Assembly: GCA_020631355.1 (NCBI GenBank) | Contig: JAHDHL010000005.1 | Coordinates: forward strand, 128,525 to 192,524 | Direction: 5' to 3' | Source of the DNA: Saprospiraceae bacterium | GTDB lineage: Bacteria > Bacteroidota > Bacteroidia > Chitinophagales > Saprospiraceae | Length of the DNA stretch: 64,000 nucleotides | In this document: positions 43,721-53,909 of the stretch, in pieces | How positions within the stretch are numbered: position 1 is the stretch's first letter | Layout: every line of letters begins with the position of its first letter | Notes under the pieces: model-generated | What the model saw: only the letters and a program-made list of their open reading frames with translations | Told to the model about the DNA's origin: nothing | Databases searched by the model: none | Position numbers and translations under genes: made by a program

Positions 43721-44935
43721 TCAGACCCTTTCTATGATGACAGCATATCCTTGACCTACACCAATGCACATCGTGACGAGTGCATACCGCTTATTTTTTT
43801 CTAGTAATTCCAAAGCGGCACTCAACATGATACGGGTTCCGGTCATTCCCAATGGGTGACCAATGGCAATGGCTCCTCCGTTCGGATTGATTCTTGGGTC
43901 ATCATCAGCCAATCCCCACTCTCGGATACATGCAAGTGATTGTGCGGCAAATGCCTCATTCAATTCTATGACATCCATATCTTCCATCCTTAAGCCTGCT
44001 TTAGCTAGGGCCTTATTGGAGGCACTAACGGGACCGATTCCCATGATACGCGGTTCCACACCCGTAACGGCAGAGGATACGATTCTGGCCAAAGGTTTTA
44101 ATCCGTATTGTTTTACGGCATCTTCGGATGCAATGATAGTAGCGGCAGCACCATCGTTCAGTCCGGATGCATTACCAGCGGTTACAGTACCTCCATCTTC
44201 CGCTTTTTTGAATGCGGTCCTCAGTTTGGCCAAGGCCTCCAAGGTGGTAGTAGGACGAATAAACTCATCCTTACTGAATAGGATAGGCTCCTTTTTTCTT
44301 TGTGGAATACTTACAGGAATGATTTCCTTGTCCAATCTGCCGGATGCTTGTGCAGCAGTAGCTTTCATTTGTGAACGATAGGCGAATTGATCCTGGTCAG
44401 CCCTTGAAATCTTGAACATTTCCGCTAGGTTTTCGGCAGTGATACCCATTCCATCTGTACCAAACATCTTGTGTAGTTTCTTATTCACAAAACGCCATCC
44501 AAAACTGGAATCGTGCATCTGTGCGTCCCGGCCGAATGGTTTGGATACCTTGGAAATCACCCAGGGACCACGGGTCATGTGTTCCAATCCTCCTGAAATG
44601 AATACATCCCCATCCCCGGCCTTAATGGCTCTATTGGCATGGATGATGGACGACATGCCAGAAGAACAAAGCCTATTGACCGTTTCCCCAGGAACAGTGA
44701 AAGGTAATCCAGCTAGTAACAGACACATCCTTGCTACATTCCTGTTATCCTCTCCTGCTTGGTTGGCACAACCCATAATGACATCGTCATAGGCCTCCTT
44801 GGGTATGTTGGGATTTCTTCTGACTACTTCTGCAATGGCATGTGCCCCAAGGTCATCCGTACGGATGGGGGATAATGTTCCAGTGAATTTTCCGATTGGG
44901 GTTCTGATTCCATCAATGAGGTATGCTTCTTTCAT
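43721..44935 (-). CDS. paaJ: 3-oxoadipyl-CoA / 3-oxo-5,6-dehydrosuberyl-CoA thiolase
   Basis: 404 residues, normal for PaaJ/PcaF thiolases. The acylated nucleophile is Cys90 in VNRLCSSGM; the C-terminal catalytic pair lies in NGGAIAIGHPLGMTG (His) and CIGVGQG (Cys). PaaJ carries out two thiolytic steps: 3-oxo-5,6-dehydrosuberyl-CoA to 2,3-dehydroadipyl-CoA plus acetyl-CoA, and 3-oxoadipyl-CoA to succinyl-CoA plus acetyl-CoA. It follows the unknown gene by 9 bases and is the last gene of the operon. A general acetyl-CoA acetyltransferase cannot be excluded from sequence alone, but the context argues for PaaJ. Confidence 0.9.
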   Translation of the reverse strand: MKEAYLIDGIRTPIGKFTGTLSPIRTDDLGAHAIAEVVRRNPNIPKEAYDDVIMGCANQAGEDNRNVARMCLLLAGLPFTVPGETVNRLCSSGMSSIIHANRAIKAGDGDVFISGGLEHMTRGPWVISKVSKPFGRDAQMHDSSFGWRFVNKKLHKMFGTDGMGITAENLAEMFKISRADQDQFAYRSQMKATAAQASGRLDKEIIPVSIPQRKKEPILFSKDEFIRPTTTLEALAKLRTAFKKAEDGGTVTAGNASGLNDGAAATIIASEDAVKQYGLKPLARIVSSAVTGVEPRIMGIGPVSASNKALAKAGLRMEDMDVIELNEAFAAQSLACIREWGLADDDPRINPNGGAIAIGHPLGMTGTRIMLSAALELLEKNKRYALVTMCIGVGQGYAVIIERV

Positions 44936-44944
44936 AATATCTGG

Positions 44945-45619
44945 TTAGTCTTTAGTAGGCAAAATGGTATTTAATAATTCGTTTTTCCGAACGAGATATA
45001 CTTTTTGTAACAATGGGATGCTTCCCATTTTGAAAATCTTAGCCAAAAGTAAGGCAAAACTTTTCAACCAATCTGTTTTCATGCGTTCGGAAATGGTTTC
45101 TTGGAGTCTTTTACCTTGAGAAACAATTCCGGGATAGGATGGGTTGTCCCGGAATGCCATTAAGAGTGGAATTAATTCATCAATATATCCGATGAGTTGT
45201 ATTTGTTGTTCGTAGGAAAAGGCCCTTTGGGGAATCTCAAAGGTGACCGCCTCAAAATCCTTGAAGAAATCCTCTTGGTATCCGATGACAATGCCATCGT
45301 CAAAGATGGTGTTGCTGAAATTGTATTCCCGAATGAGTTCCAACCAACGTTCGAGGTATTTCACGACACTTTTGATACCAATCATTTCCCGTTTATCATC
45401 GTTGAATTCTTTTTTTGATTTTGGGAAATGATGAATATCATATGGATAAAGTGAATTTTTATTGGGTAAGACCCTAAAATAGAACTTGGAGGATTCATCC
45501 AAATCCTTGAGATGGATGTAGGCTTGGGTGTCATCCACGGGAATAACCAACTCATCCATTTTCCCAATGGTATTTTGAACGGCTTCCAATAATTGGTACG
45601 GAATATCTTTCTTATTCAT
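44945..45619 (-). CDS. Unknown protein between paaI and paaJ
   Basis: 224 residues. No signal peptide; the protein is polar, with a possible helical middle (YEQQIQLIGYIDELIPLLMAFRD) and a C-terminal part rich in Lys and Leu (LKSFALLLAKIFKMGSIPLLQKVYLVRKNELL). I do not recognise a family. Its start overlaps the stop of paaI by 8 bases and paaJ starts 9 bases after it, so it is clearly part of the operon and probably coupled to PaaI translation. A role in aromatic catabolism is inferred from position only. Confidence 0.6.
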   Translation of the reverse strand: MNKKDIPYQLLEAVQNTIGKMDELVIPVDDTQAYIHLKDLDESSKFYFRVLPNKNSLYPYDIHHFPKSKKEFNDDKREMIGIKSVVKYLERWLELIREYNFSNTIFDDGIVIGYQEDFFKDFEAVTFEIPQRAFSYEQQIQLIGYIDELIPLLMAFRDNPSYPGIVSQGKRLQETISERMKTDWLKSFALLLAKIFKMGSIPLLQKVYLVRKNELLNTILPTKD

Positions 45620-46031
45620 CCAGTACGGTTCTCTTGGTTCTGTAAACTGTAGCTCGATAGAGTCCGATTTCCTTTTGTTCCTGATTGGTAACCTTTACAT
45701 CATACGTTGCTGTTTTTCTATTAGCGGATGTTTCGGTAGCCTCGGCAGTGAGGATGTCACCCATTTTTCCAGGATTGGGATAGGTAATGAATCCATCTAG
45801 TGTAACACTCAGAACATTATATGAATTGGATGCGAATGCCAAGGCCGAATCCGCTAGGCTGAAAGTAATTCCTCCATGTACAATCCCGAATCCATTCAGC
45901 ATTTCTTTCCTGACCTCCATGCGTATCCTGGCATAACCCTCCCGATGTTCCAGTCCCTCGATATTCATCCATTGACTGAAGTAATCAGTGGACATCATTC
46001 TTTCGAATACAGCTTTCGGTATTTGGTCCAT
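45612..46031 (-). CDS. paaI: PaaI hot-dog thioesterase
   Basis: 139 residues, the size of PaaI. The hot-dog core has the family pattern LNGFGIVHGGITFSLADSALAFASNS, with the conserved HGG and the Asp in LADSA. PaaI hydrolyses CoA thioesters of hydroxylated phenylacetates and other blocked intermediates, releasing trapped CoA. It is placed after the giant T9SS protein gene (stop 46039) and overlaps the next gene by 8 bases. The operon context supports the assignment. Confidence 0.88.
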   Translation of the reverse strand: MDQIPKAVFERMMSTDYFSQWMNIEGLEHREGYARIRMEVRKEMLNGFGIVHGGITFSLADSALAFASNSYNVLSVTLDGFITYPNPGKMGDILTAEATETSANRKTATYDVKVTNQEQKEIGLYRATVYRTKRTVLDE

Positions 46032-46038
46032 GTGTTAT

Positions 46039-49000
46039 TTATTGGATAATGATGATACCATTGAACATTCTGCGATTGCCAATAATCCTATACATGTAAC
46101 TTCCCTTGGCCAAATCGCTGGTGTCTATACTGGTGCTTTTTTCGAACGTACCCGATTTGACTTTTTTACCATTGGCATTGAAAAGTACATAGCTTGAACT
46201 TTCATTCCATTCGGTTTCGATATTCATCCAATATTCTGTGGGATTCGGGTAAACAATGATATCATTGTATTTCCCATTGATGAATATTGTTCTGATAGAA
46301 GAATACTCGAATGAAGCGTCAAGGTCTACCATCCTAAGCCTGTAGTAGGACTGCCCCTTGTAAGGGGAGGGGTCGAGCGATTGGTACTGGAGGGTTTCAT
46401 TCGATTCACCGGCAGCATCTATCTGACCGATTTCCTCGAAATCAGTCCCATTCTTACTCCGTTCGATAATGAAGTAATCAGAATTGATTTCTGAACGGGT
46501 TTCCCATGTAAGGCGGACTTGGTTTTGTTCATTCAATCTTGCTTGGAATGATAATAATTCTACAGGTAGTGATGTACCCTCATTACTAACGATGAACTGG
46601 CTGAAGGATGTAATGCCATTTCCGGTAGAAAATGATACATTCCCATCAAGACCAGCAGTTGTTTGGTCTCCGTCATCCATACTACTTCCCCAGGTTGTTC
46701 CGTCATCATTGGAATTCCTTTTGTATAATTTGAATGTGTTGGGAGTCGTGACATCAGCATTGGAAACATATCCTATTTTGTTGAAAGTAATACCATTCAA
46801 TTCGGTAAAAGTAGGATTGCTACCATAATTATTGATGACCCAATAACAATTACTTACAGGGTAAGCACTGGGTAGTTCATCGGGATTGAGATTGATTCGG
46901 GTAACGACAACTTCACCATTCGGATGTGTACCACCGAAATCTATACTGACATCAGCCTCATTGAAATCAAACATGCCACCTGAATTGACATTGAGCCTTG
47001 AACTCTTTCCGCCCCCAACGGGTGCTGTTGATACCACACGAGCTGCATCACCATTCATATCACCGTGATTGGCCTTGATCCTATCTTGGACACGGGATTC
47101 AGAGATATCTTCATTGAATTGGAAATAGGCGACCAAACCAGCTTCATCCTCGTACTTGGTAAGGTGTCTTGTATCCCTGATTTCTCCTTGGTCCAATGCC
47201 TTATCCCAGACGCATAATTCATCTATTAATCCATCAAAATGGTCATCGATATTGCTACTTCTATAACGGGCCCCAATGATGATATCCCGATTGATACTAG
47301 AAATACTACCGGTCATATTGGTTGTTCCATCCAACTTGCCATTCACATAGATTTTCAATTGGGTTCCATCATAGGTGGCTGCGATGTGATACCACTGGTC
47401 AGCCAATAAATCCGTACTTCCCGTGACACTCCAAGGACTGACTTCCCTTGAGCAGTAAGCCTTTCCGTTTTCGATTCCGAACTGGTATTGGCCGACTACA
47501 AACCTATCATATTTCGTAAGAATATAGCCTGTCATATTATTCGTATTCGGCTTAATCCAAGCAGAGAATGAAAAAGGGGCCGTACCTGAGAAATCCAAGT
47601 CGGATGGTTGTCCCAGATTGAGATGACCTGATGTGTTGGGTTGGAATGCGTATTGGGGAATCGTATCAATGGAACAGGCATTCTCCACTGTAATCAAACT
47701 TGTAATGGTTTGGGAATGACTACCGAAATTATCCGTTACGGTAAGGGATACATCATAAGTACCTGCATCGGAATAGGTAACCTTGGGTTGTCTGTCGGTT
47801 GAGGTACTGGGTTCCCCTCCGGGAAAACTCCATGCCCATGTGGCTCCATTCTGATTCAATGAGGAATGGTCGGAAAAGTAAAGGGTATCCTTGCCACAAT
47901 AGGAAGAAAATCGATCTACGGATATTTGCGCCAGAGGCGTACTATTTTCATAGAATTCAGCTTCATATACACTTCTGTTGGTGCCATTTCTGATTTTACC
48001 TTCTTTGTAGAATGGAATCAGGTCGGTAGAATAGGTGCTGGCGGGTAAATCCGTATTGAATAATGCCCAATCCGCCATATTATTATTCCTATAATAGACA
48101 GCTCGTTTCGTACCAATGTAAACACCTCCATTCGTACCCCTTTGGTGTACGATATTTGTTGCACTTTCCCCATTCAGTGCAGAAGTGGAAATCGTAGTCC
48201 AAGTACTACCTCCGTTGGTTGTCTTAAGTACTTGGAAGCCATCCAAGGCATTACCAGAATAAGGATATTTCCTTGCAAGCCATACTGTGTTTACGTCTGT
48301 ACCATCCACAGTGAGGTCATATCTGACCCAATCCCTACTTCCGATTTCGGCTAGGGTAGGTGTGATATTGGTCCAGTTGGTTCCGCCATCAATGGATTTC
48401 CAGACATCCTTTTTGTCCCACCAACCACCTCGGGTAGAGACATAGATGACATCCGGATTGGACCAGGCTACTTCAATTTTATCGACATTGGCGGGGAAAG
48501 TATGCTTGAGTTCGAAATTGACACCATCATCCATGGTCAACCAAAGTTCTGCGTCAATTCCAACATAAATCATGTTGTATGACCGGGGGTCGAATGCGAA
48601 GGGTCTACTCCAGAGATCCTTATTGAAAGGCAGGCTGGTATTGCTTGTCATTCGGTCACCCGAAAGCATTCTTTCTCCATAATCATAGTAGACTTTTCGT
48701 TCATCCGCATAATTGACTTTACCCAAGGTGTTATCACCACCTCCTGTTGATATCCATCCATTGTCATAAACATTATTATCCTTTAATAATGTACCGTTAT
48801 GATAGGTTCCCCCTACCATGACATCACCGTCCCAGAACCCAGCATCGAATCCCCAGAAATCCGTTCCTGCAATTCCTAGCATTTTTCTGTCGAATGACGC
48901 TCCTGTATCATTGGAATAAAAAATACCGCCATCATTAGCTATCCAGAGGTCATTTCCGAAAAATCGGATATCATGGATATCGGCATGAACGTAATTGGAT

Positions 49001-51021
49001 TTATAGGAATGACTCCATTTGGATGGACAAGTGAAAGTATTGCCACCATCCGTAGATATCCAAAGATTCACTCCGCCTACAAATAGATGATCTGCATTGT
49101 TATCGGCAACATCAAAAGCCAAATCATAATAATATTGTCCACCATCATCCGTTCCTTGGTCACTCCATGCCATCAGGTTTTGGTTGGTAAGGCTGGGTAC
49201 TCCTGCGGGTTGTGGGCCACAACAGGTTCTGGTCCAATTTACTCCCTCATCCGAACTGACATAAATACCATACAATCCCGATCCTCCATTGGCTGAACCC
49301 GTACAAAGTGCATAAACTTTGGTGGGGTCAGCGGGAGAGGTAGCTATTTCTGTTCTTCTTTGTTCATCTGAAGATGACAGATTGGTGGTGACACAAGTCA
49401 GGTTTTGGGAAGTACTCCAACTGGTACTACCACTGGATGTGAATGTATTTCCTCCGATGGCATCGGACATGGATGTACCTGTTCCTTCATCCATTTTCCA
49501 ATAATGAACCAAGTTGGCCCATTGTGGGTGGGTATTGGTTACTGTCTGGCACCTGTAATCCTGAATTTCAGTAGCTGAAAGAATGCTCCTCCAAACCCTT
49601 ACCTCAGCAATATTTCCATTGAAATTATTGCCATAGCTGGTTGTGCCATCCTGTCCCAATACTAAGTCTAGTGTAGTATTGACGGCATCGGTAATGACTG
49701 CAGTACTGGTGTTGATCAGTTCGCCATTCTGATAGATATGCTTGTCTCCATCAGCATCATAAGTGACTGCAATGTGGTGCCATTCGCCATCACTGATACT
49801 TCCACCATTGACATCTATTCGGTTACTACCGTCGGACATGTTGAATTTCCAAGTGTTTCCATTAGAATTACAAGCCATTACGAATCCCTTGTTATTACCA
49901 CTATTCCAATTCTTATTGGAAAAGAAAGCGGGGTCACCTGACCAGTTTCCGGCTTTTATTCTCATTTCAATGGAAAAATCAACTAGGCTGCCATTTCCCG
50001 GATTGATATTGGAATTGGCCGTGAGATATTCACCATTGGCATCCATCTGAATACTTGGGAAGTTGGCTGTTGTAGTAGAAGCTATACCCGGCCAACCCGA
50101 GCCTGTAAGATTGAATGTCAAACCGCCGTCTACTGATTTGTAGAATTCAGTTCGGTTATCTACCTCTTTGACAGCGTAGAGGATATTATTATTGGAAGGG
50201 TGGAATTCCAATTCCTGGAATTCACCACCTTTGATTCTGGTGAAATTAAGACCTGCGTCATCCGTTCTGTATAATCCATCATTGGCACATAAGAATAGGA
50301 TTTGATTATTGGTCGGATGCATGATGATATCCGTGAGTTCATGACCTGAGCTTTGGAATGTAGCATCGCCGATAGCAGTCCATGAAGTTCCACCATTTGT
50401 AGTTTTGTATAGGATGCCAGCGCCCTCAAAGTAGACGATGTCCGGATTGGTATGGTCTATTTCGATGGCAATGACATTATTGACTAGCATATCATTGGTC
50501 ATCGGAGTCCAGTTCAACCCCTTATCCGTGGATTTCCATAAGCCTGCAGTGGCTGTACCTGCATATAGGATATTGGTATTGGACATGGCTTGCTCCACCG
50601 TATAAATGTGTGCTGCACCTGCTGCATAACTCCTATCTACTGCAGCCTTGTCAAAGTCGAATGGTCCGATACAAGTCCAAGGAGAGGTTGGACTTCTGGA
50701 ACTGATTCTTTGCTGGTATTCCTCATTGAGTTCCTTGGCTGTTCTCCAATCATTGGTTTTTGAAGAAAAACCATTGATATCCCTTTTGATGGTTCTGAGC
50801 CATCTTTTGTAATATTGGGTATGTCCATTTTTTCTGAATGGATGGTTTTTATAGTAGGTTTCGTATGCTTCGATTACGGCACCGATATCAGCATCTTCCT
50901 GATACATCATTTGGGCCCATTGGGGAAGACTTTCTGATTGTGAATGATACTTTTTCTCTACTTGTGCATGCGAAATGGAAATGGATAAGATGAAAATTCC
51001 AATGATTAGAAAGTGTCTCAT
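46039..51021 (-). CDS. Giant T9SS-secreted protein with VPS10/BNR propeller, LamG and PKD domains
   Basis: 1660 residues. A signal peptide (HFLIIGIFILSISISHAQ) is followed by sortilin/BNR-like repeats (SGLWKSTDKGLNWTPM-type, about 120-315 and again about 535-1040), with a LamG/concanavalin-like domain inserted at about 325-530 (GEWHHIAVTYDADG). Then come a PKD domain at about 1055-1110 (WAWSFPGGEPSTST), a second LamG domain at about 1147-1303 (QWYHIAATYDGTQLKIYVNGK) and a T9SS sorting domain at the end (VYPNPTEYWMNIE to GIIIIQ). It is probably a surface-exposed carbohydrate- or protein-binding protein. Its position inside the paa operon, between the barrel gene and paaI, is unusual. Confidence 0.9.
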   Translation of the reverse strand: MRHFLIIGIFILSISISHAQVEKKYHSQSESLPQWAQMMYQEDADIGAVIEAYETYYKNHPFRKNGHTQYYKRWLRTIKRDINGFSSKTNDWRTAKELNEEYQQRISSRSPTSPWTCIGPFDFDKAAVDRSYAAGAAHIYTVEQAMSNTNILYAGTATAGLWKSTDKGLNWTPMTNDMLVNNVIAIEIDHTNPDIVYFEGAGILYKTTNGGTSWTAIGDATFQSSGHELTDIIMHPTNNQILFLCANDGLYRTDDAGLNFTRIKGGEFQELEFHPSNNNILYAVKEVDNRTEFYKSVDGGLTFNLTGSGWPGIASTTTANFPSIQMDANGEYLTANSNINPGNGSLVDFSIEMRIKAGNWSGDPAFFSNKNWNSGNNKGFVMACNSNGNTWKFNMSDGSNRIDVNGGSISDGEWHHIAVTYDADGDKHIYQNGELINTSTAVITDAVNTTLDLVLGQDGTTSYGNNFNGNIAEVRVWRSILSATEIQDYRCQTVTNTHPQWANLVHYWKMDEGTGTSMSDAIGGNTFTSSGSTSWSTSQNLTCVTTNLSSSDEQRRTEIATSPADPTKVYALCTGSANGGSGLYGIYVSSDEGVNWTRTCCGPQPAGVPSLTNQNLMAWSDQGTDDGGQYYYDLAFDVADNNADHLFVGGVNLWISTDGGNTFTCPSKWSHSYKSNYVHADIHDIRFFGNDLWIANDGGIFYSNDTGASFDRKMLGIAGTDFWGFDAGFWDGDVMVGGTYHNGTLLKDNNVYDNGWISTGGGDNTLGKVNYADERKVYYDYGERMLSGDRMTSNTSLPFNKDLWSRPFAFDPRSYNMIYVGIDAELWLTMDDGVNFELKHTFPANVDKIEVAWSNPDVIYVSTRGGWWDKKDVWKSIDGGTNWTNITPTLAEIGSRDWVRYDLTVDGTDVNTVWLARKYPYSGNALDGFQVLKTTNGGSTWTTISTSALNGESATNIVHQRGTNGGVYIGTKRAVYYRNNNMADWALFNTDLPASTYSTDLIPFYKEGKIRNGTNRSVYEAEFYENSTPLAQISVDRFSSYCGKDTLYFSDHSSLNQNGATWAWSFPGGEPSTSTDRQPKVTYSDAGTYDVSLTVTDNFGSHSQTITSLITVENACSIDTIPQYAFQPNTSGHLNLGQPSDLDFSGTAPFSFSAWIKPNTNNMTGYILTKYDRFVVGQYQFGIENGKAYCSREVSPWSVTGSTDLLADQWYHIAATYDGTQLKIYVNGKLDGTTNMTGSISSINRDIIIGARYRSSNIDDHFDGLIDELCVWDKALDQGEIRDTRHLTKYEDEAGLVAYFQFNEDISESRVQDRIKANHGDMNGDAARVVSTAPVGGGKSSRLNVNSGGMFDFNEADVSIDFGGTHPNGEVVVTRINLNPDELPSAYPVSNCYWVINNYGSNPTFTELNGITFNKIGYVSNADVTTPNTFKLYKRNSNDDGTTWGSSMDDGDQTTAGLDGNVSFSTGNGITSFSQFIVSNEGTSLPVELLSFQARLNEQNQVRLTWETRSEINSDYFIIERSKNGTDFEEIGQIDAAGESNETLQYQSLDPSPYKGQSYYRLRMVDLDASFEYSSIRTIFINGKYNDIIVYPNPTEYWMNIETEWNESSSYVLFNANGKKVKSGTFEKSTSIDTSDLAKGSYMYRIIGNRRMFNGIIIIQ

Positions 51022-51234
51022 TGTGATTGGTTTGGTAAAGATTAGTTTGACTGATGCTGTTTTCCTAATACCATGTGGTATTGGAATGGAGGGATAAAGA
51101 TTCGGGTATTAATATTGTTAGGCTAAGATATGGAATGTTGTAGGTACATTCTGAGACTTTAAACCTAAAATTTTGAATTATTCTATGAATTATTTTTGAA
51201 TGTATCCTAAGCTACACTTAGGCTGACATGCTTT

Positions 51235-51870
51235 TCATTGGACTGGATTGAATAAATATCCTATACCTATGATTAGGTCTAAGTTTCGTACCCATCTGGA
51301 AAAAGGGTCGGTGAGGTATGATGCGTAGGCATATTTATCATTACGACCATATACGGAAATCAGGCTGTAGTCTATTTTGAGGAAAGGTTGTAATCTATTC
51401 CAAGCCGTATGGGAAATGTCCTGGATATATGTCATTGAAACTCCAAAATCTTTCTTGTCAAAGATGTAGGGATGTCCTGATGAAAGGGATTCGAATTCCT
51501 GTTGTAGGAGTATGCCTCCATAAACTCCTAAGGATAATCGTGCATCAATGGGTGTGATTTCCCATCCTAAAGAGAATTTACCAATGAAATAGGGGAGTTT
51601 CATATCCTGTTCTGAATGAGAATGGTAGATGCCTTTTTGCTGGAAATACAGTTCTTGTCTGAAAGAGAATACTCTGTTCTTTTTCTCAAGGAAAAAGCCG
51701 GACATATATGAAAAACGAGGTGTGATGAATTCTTTTCCTACGACATCATCATGGAGTTGGGATATTCCTATCCCTACCATGAAACCTGCCTCCCATTTTT
51801 TGGATTCGACTTGTGCAGTACATATGTGAATATATGAACAAACGAAAAGGATGATGGTTGTTGTTCTCAT
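51235..51870 (-). CDS. Outer-membrane beta-barrel protein
   Basis: About 211 residues from the ATG at 51870 (MRTTTIILF); the frame is open to 51879. A signal peptide ends TAQVES. The rest is a small beta-barrel with alternating aromatic strands (FYFIGKFSLGWEITP-type, SLGVYGGILLQQ) and a C-terminal DLIIGIGYLFNPVQ. It resembles the PorT/outer-membrane beta-barrel group of Bacteroidota. Located between paaH and the giant T9SS protein, it could help assemble or anchor that protein; this is inferred from the pairing only. Confidence 0.7.
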   Translation of the reverse strand: MRTTTIILFVCSYIHICTAQVESKKWEAGFMVGIGISQLHDDVVGKEFITPRFSYMSGFFLEKKNRVFSFRQELYFQQKGIYHSHSEQDMKLPYFIGKFSLGWEITPIDARLSLGVYGGILLQQEFESLSSGHPYIFDKKDFGVSMTYIQDISHTAWNRLQPFLKIDYSLISVYGRNDKYAYASYLTDPFSRWVRNLDLIIGIGYLFNPVQ

Positions 51871-51883
51871 GTAAATCAAAAGT

Positions 51884-53038
51884 CTAATAGAATGTCTTCC
51901 CTTTCTTACTCAATTTACGAAGCATGGGGCTACAACGGTATCGAGGCTCGTGATATTCATCAAAGAGCTCATCGAGAATGTGAACGCAGTTGTCAATTCC
52001 TAATTCATCAGCCCATTTCAAAAGTCCTTTCGGGTAATTGACTCCTTTGGTCATTGCTAGGTCGATATCTTCCCTTGTCGCTACATTCAGGTATAGCGCA
52101 TCAGCTGCTTCGTTGATGAGCATACTTACGATTCTTTCGACAATTTTTTTGCCTAGGGCCTTATCCGTGTCTGGTTCGGGATGCTGGATTCCCTCACCAT
52201 ACTGATAAAATCCCCGGCCACTTTTTCTTCCTAGGAAACCTGCTTCCACTAATCGCTTTTGCGTAAATGACGGCTTATACCGTTCATCATAATAGAATGC
52301 TTTGAACACGGTTTCCGTAACTGGATAATTGACATCATGCCCAATGAAATCCATTAGGGTGAAAGGTCCCATTCTGAATCCTCCGATTTCGGTCATGGCC
52401 CAATCTATTGTTGCCATATCTGCGATGCCTTCTTCCAATATCCTGATGGCTTCACCATAAAACGGACGTGCAACACGATTGACGATGAATGCCGGTGTAT
52501 CCTTGGCCAGTACGGTTACCTTACTCCAATCGTCAATGATTTGTTTGGCCTGCTGGGTGATGGCCTCATCTGTTTGTACCGCAGGGATAATCTCAACCAA
52601 TTTCATGATAGGTGCAGGATTGAAGAAGTGTATCCCAATGACTCGACCCGGTATTTCGCAAGCTGCTGCAATGGATGTAACGGAAAGGGAGGATGTATTC
52701 GTGGCCAGAATACAATCATCCGATACCATATCTTCCAGTTGTTTAAAGACTGCTTTCTTGATACTCAAATTCTCAATGATGGCCTCGATGATGAGTTCCC
52801 TATCGGCCATATCCACCATAGAACCCACATATTGGATATTGGAAAGAATAGATTCACATTGCTCTGATGAGAATTTTCCTTTGGCTTCTAACTTTTCAAG
52901 GGTTTTCCTCAATTTGGCATCCGCCTTTTTCAATGCTTCGGAGTTGTTGTCGAACACCTTTACCTGGCATCCGTGTTGTGCTGCTACCTGAGCAATTCCG
53001 CTTCCCATGGCTCCGGAGCCTATGATTCCTACTTTCAT
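51884..53038 (-). CDS. paaH: 3-hydroxyacyl-CoA dehydrogenase (PaaH)
   Basis: 384 residues; the dinucleotide-binding pattern GIIGSGAMGSG occupies residues 4-14, and the 3HCDH catalytic region has TNTSSLSVTSIA and FFNPAPIMKLVEI with the active-site His/Glu pair nearby, then two helical C-terminal domains. It is shorter than the enterobacterial PaaH but within the range of other family members. PaaH oxidises 3-hydroxyadipyl-CoA to 3-oxoadipyl-CoA with NAD. It lies 57 bases after paaG, with the outer-membrane barrel gene 13 bases downstream. Confidence 0.9.
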   Translation of the reverse strand: MKVGIIGSGAMGSGIAQVAAQHGCQVKVFDNNSEALKKADAKLRKTLEKLEAKGKFSSEQCESILSNIQYVGSMVDMADRELIIEAIIENLSIKKAVFKQLEDMVSDDCILATNTSSLSVTSIAAACEIPGRVIGIHFFNPAPIMKLVEIIPAVQTDEAITQQAKQIIDDWSKVTVLAKDTPAFIVNRVARPFYGEAIRILEEGIADMATIDWAMTEIGGFRMGPFTLMDFIGHDVNYPVTETVFKAFYYDERYKPSFTQKRLVEAGFLGRKSGRGFYQYGEGIQHPEPDTDKALGKKIVERIVSMLINEAADALYLNVATREDIDLAMTKGVNYPKGLLKWADELGIDNCVHILDELFDEYHEPRYRCSPMLRKLSKKGKTFY

Positions 53039-53095
53039 AAGTGAATTAAGATGTAATGTTGAAAAAGGTTGTGGTTGTGATTCCCGTTATGGCTG

Positions 53096-53875
53096 TTATT
53101 TCCCTTTGAAGTTGGGTCTTCTCTTTTCTATGAATGCAGATACGCCCTCTTGGTAATCCTCTGTTTCACTGGCTAGGATTTGGTATTTACCTTCCAATTC
53201 CAATTGATCTTCCAGATTGTTGGTGAGAGATTGATTGAATAATAATTTCGTGTAGGCAAGGCCTTGTGTAGGCATCTTGGAAATTTTTTGTACGATTTTC
53301 CATGATTGTTCCTCGAATTCTTCCAAGGAGAATACCTTATATATCATTCCCAATCTTTCTGCTTCTGTCGCACCCAACTTATCACCCAGCATAGTCAGGC
53401 CCATTGCTTTTTGAAATCCGACCAGCCTAGGTAGGATAAAGGAGCCGCCACTATCAGGTACCAATCCGATTCCGCTGAAAGCTTGTATGAAACTGACTTT
53501 CTCATGAGCCAATACGATATCACAAGCCAATGCAAAATTGGCACCGGCCCCTGCTGCCACACCATTTACCGCACAGACTATGGGTTTGAGTATGTTCCTC
53601 AATCGCATGACGAGTGGATTACAGTGTTCGTCAAGAATGGTCTTGAAACCCGGATTGAGTTCGGGAGTAGTGACTTCCTTTAGGTCTTGTCCGGCACAAA
53701 ATGCCTTTCCTGCTCCAGTGATGAAGATGGCCCTAATGGTATCATCCTTTTCACATTCATCCAGTGCTGCTTGGAACGAAAGGGCCATTTCCCTATTGAA
53801 ACTATTATATGCCTTTGGACGATTGAGGGTGATTTTTCCTATTCCATCTATTTTTTCCAGTAGGATACTGCTCAT
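53096..53875 (-). CDS. paaG: 1,2-epoxyphenylacetyl-CoA isomerase (PaaG)
   Basis: 259 residues. Crotonase motifs are clear: ITLNRPKAYNSFNREM, GAGKAFCAGQDLKEV (oxyanion hole), NGVAAGAGANFALACDIVLA and the PaaG-typical FSGIGLVPDSGGSF. The Asp of the last motif is part of the isomerase site. PaaG converts the ring epoxide of phenylacetyl-CoA to oxepin-CoA. It lies 34 bases downstream of paaD, in the expected order. Confidence 0.92.
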   Translation of the reverse strand: MSSILLEKIDGIGKITLNRPKAYNSFNREMALSFQAALDECEKDDTIRAIFITGAGKAFCAGQDLKEVTTPELNPGFKTILDEHCNPLVMRLRNILKPIVCAVNGVAAGAGANFALACDIVLAHEKVSFIQAFSGIGLVPDSGGSFILPRLVGFQKAMGLTMLGDKLGATEAERLGMIYKVFSLEEFEEQSWKIVQKISKMPTQGLAYTKLLFNQSLTNNLEDQLELEGKYQILASETEDYQEGVSAFIEKRRPNFKGK

Positions 53876-53909
53876 GGTTGGTGTTGGTTTATAGTTGGTT
53901 TGTCAAATG

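Noticed and set aside
43863-44792. Long plus-strand frames in paaJ
   Set aside because: Antisense frames in a highly conserved thiolase; common artefacts of its codon use.
51207-51222. Short inverted repeat between the barrel gene and the giant T9SS gene
   Set aside because: A 5-bp stem with no T tract is too weak to be called a terminator or operator.
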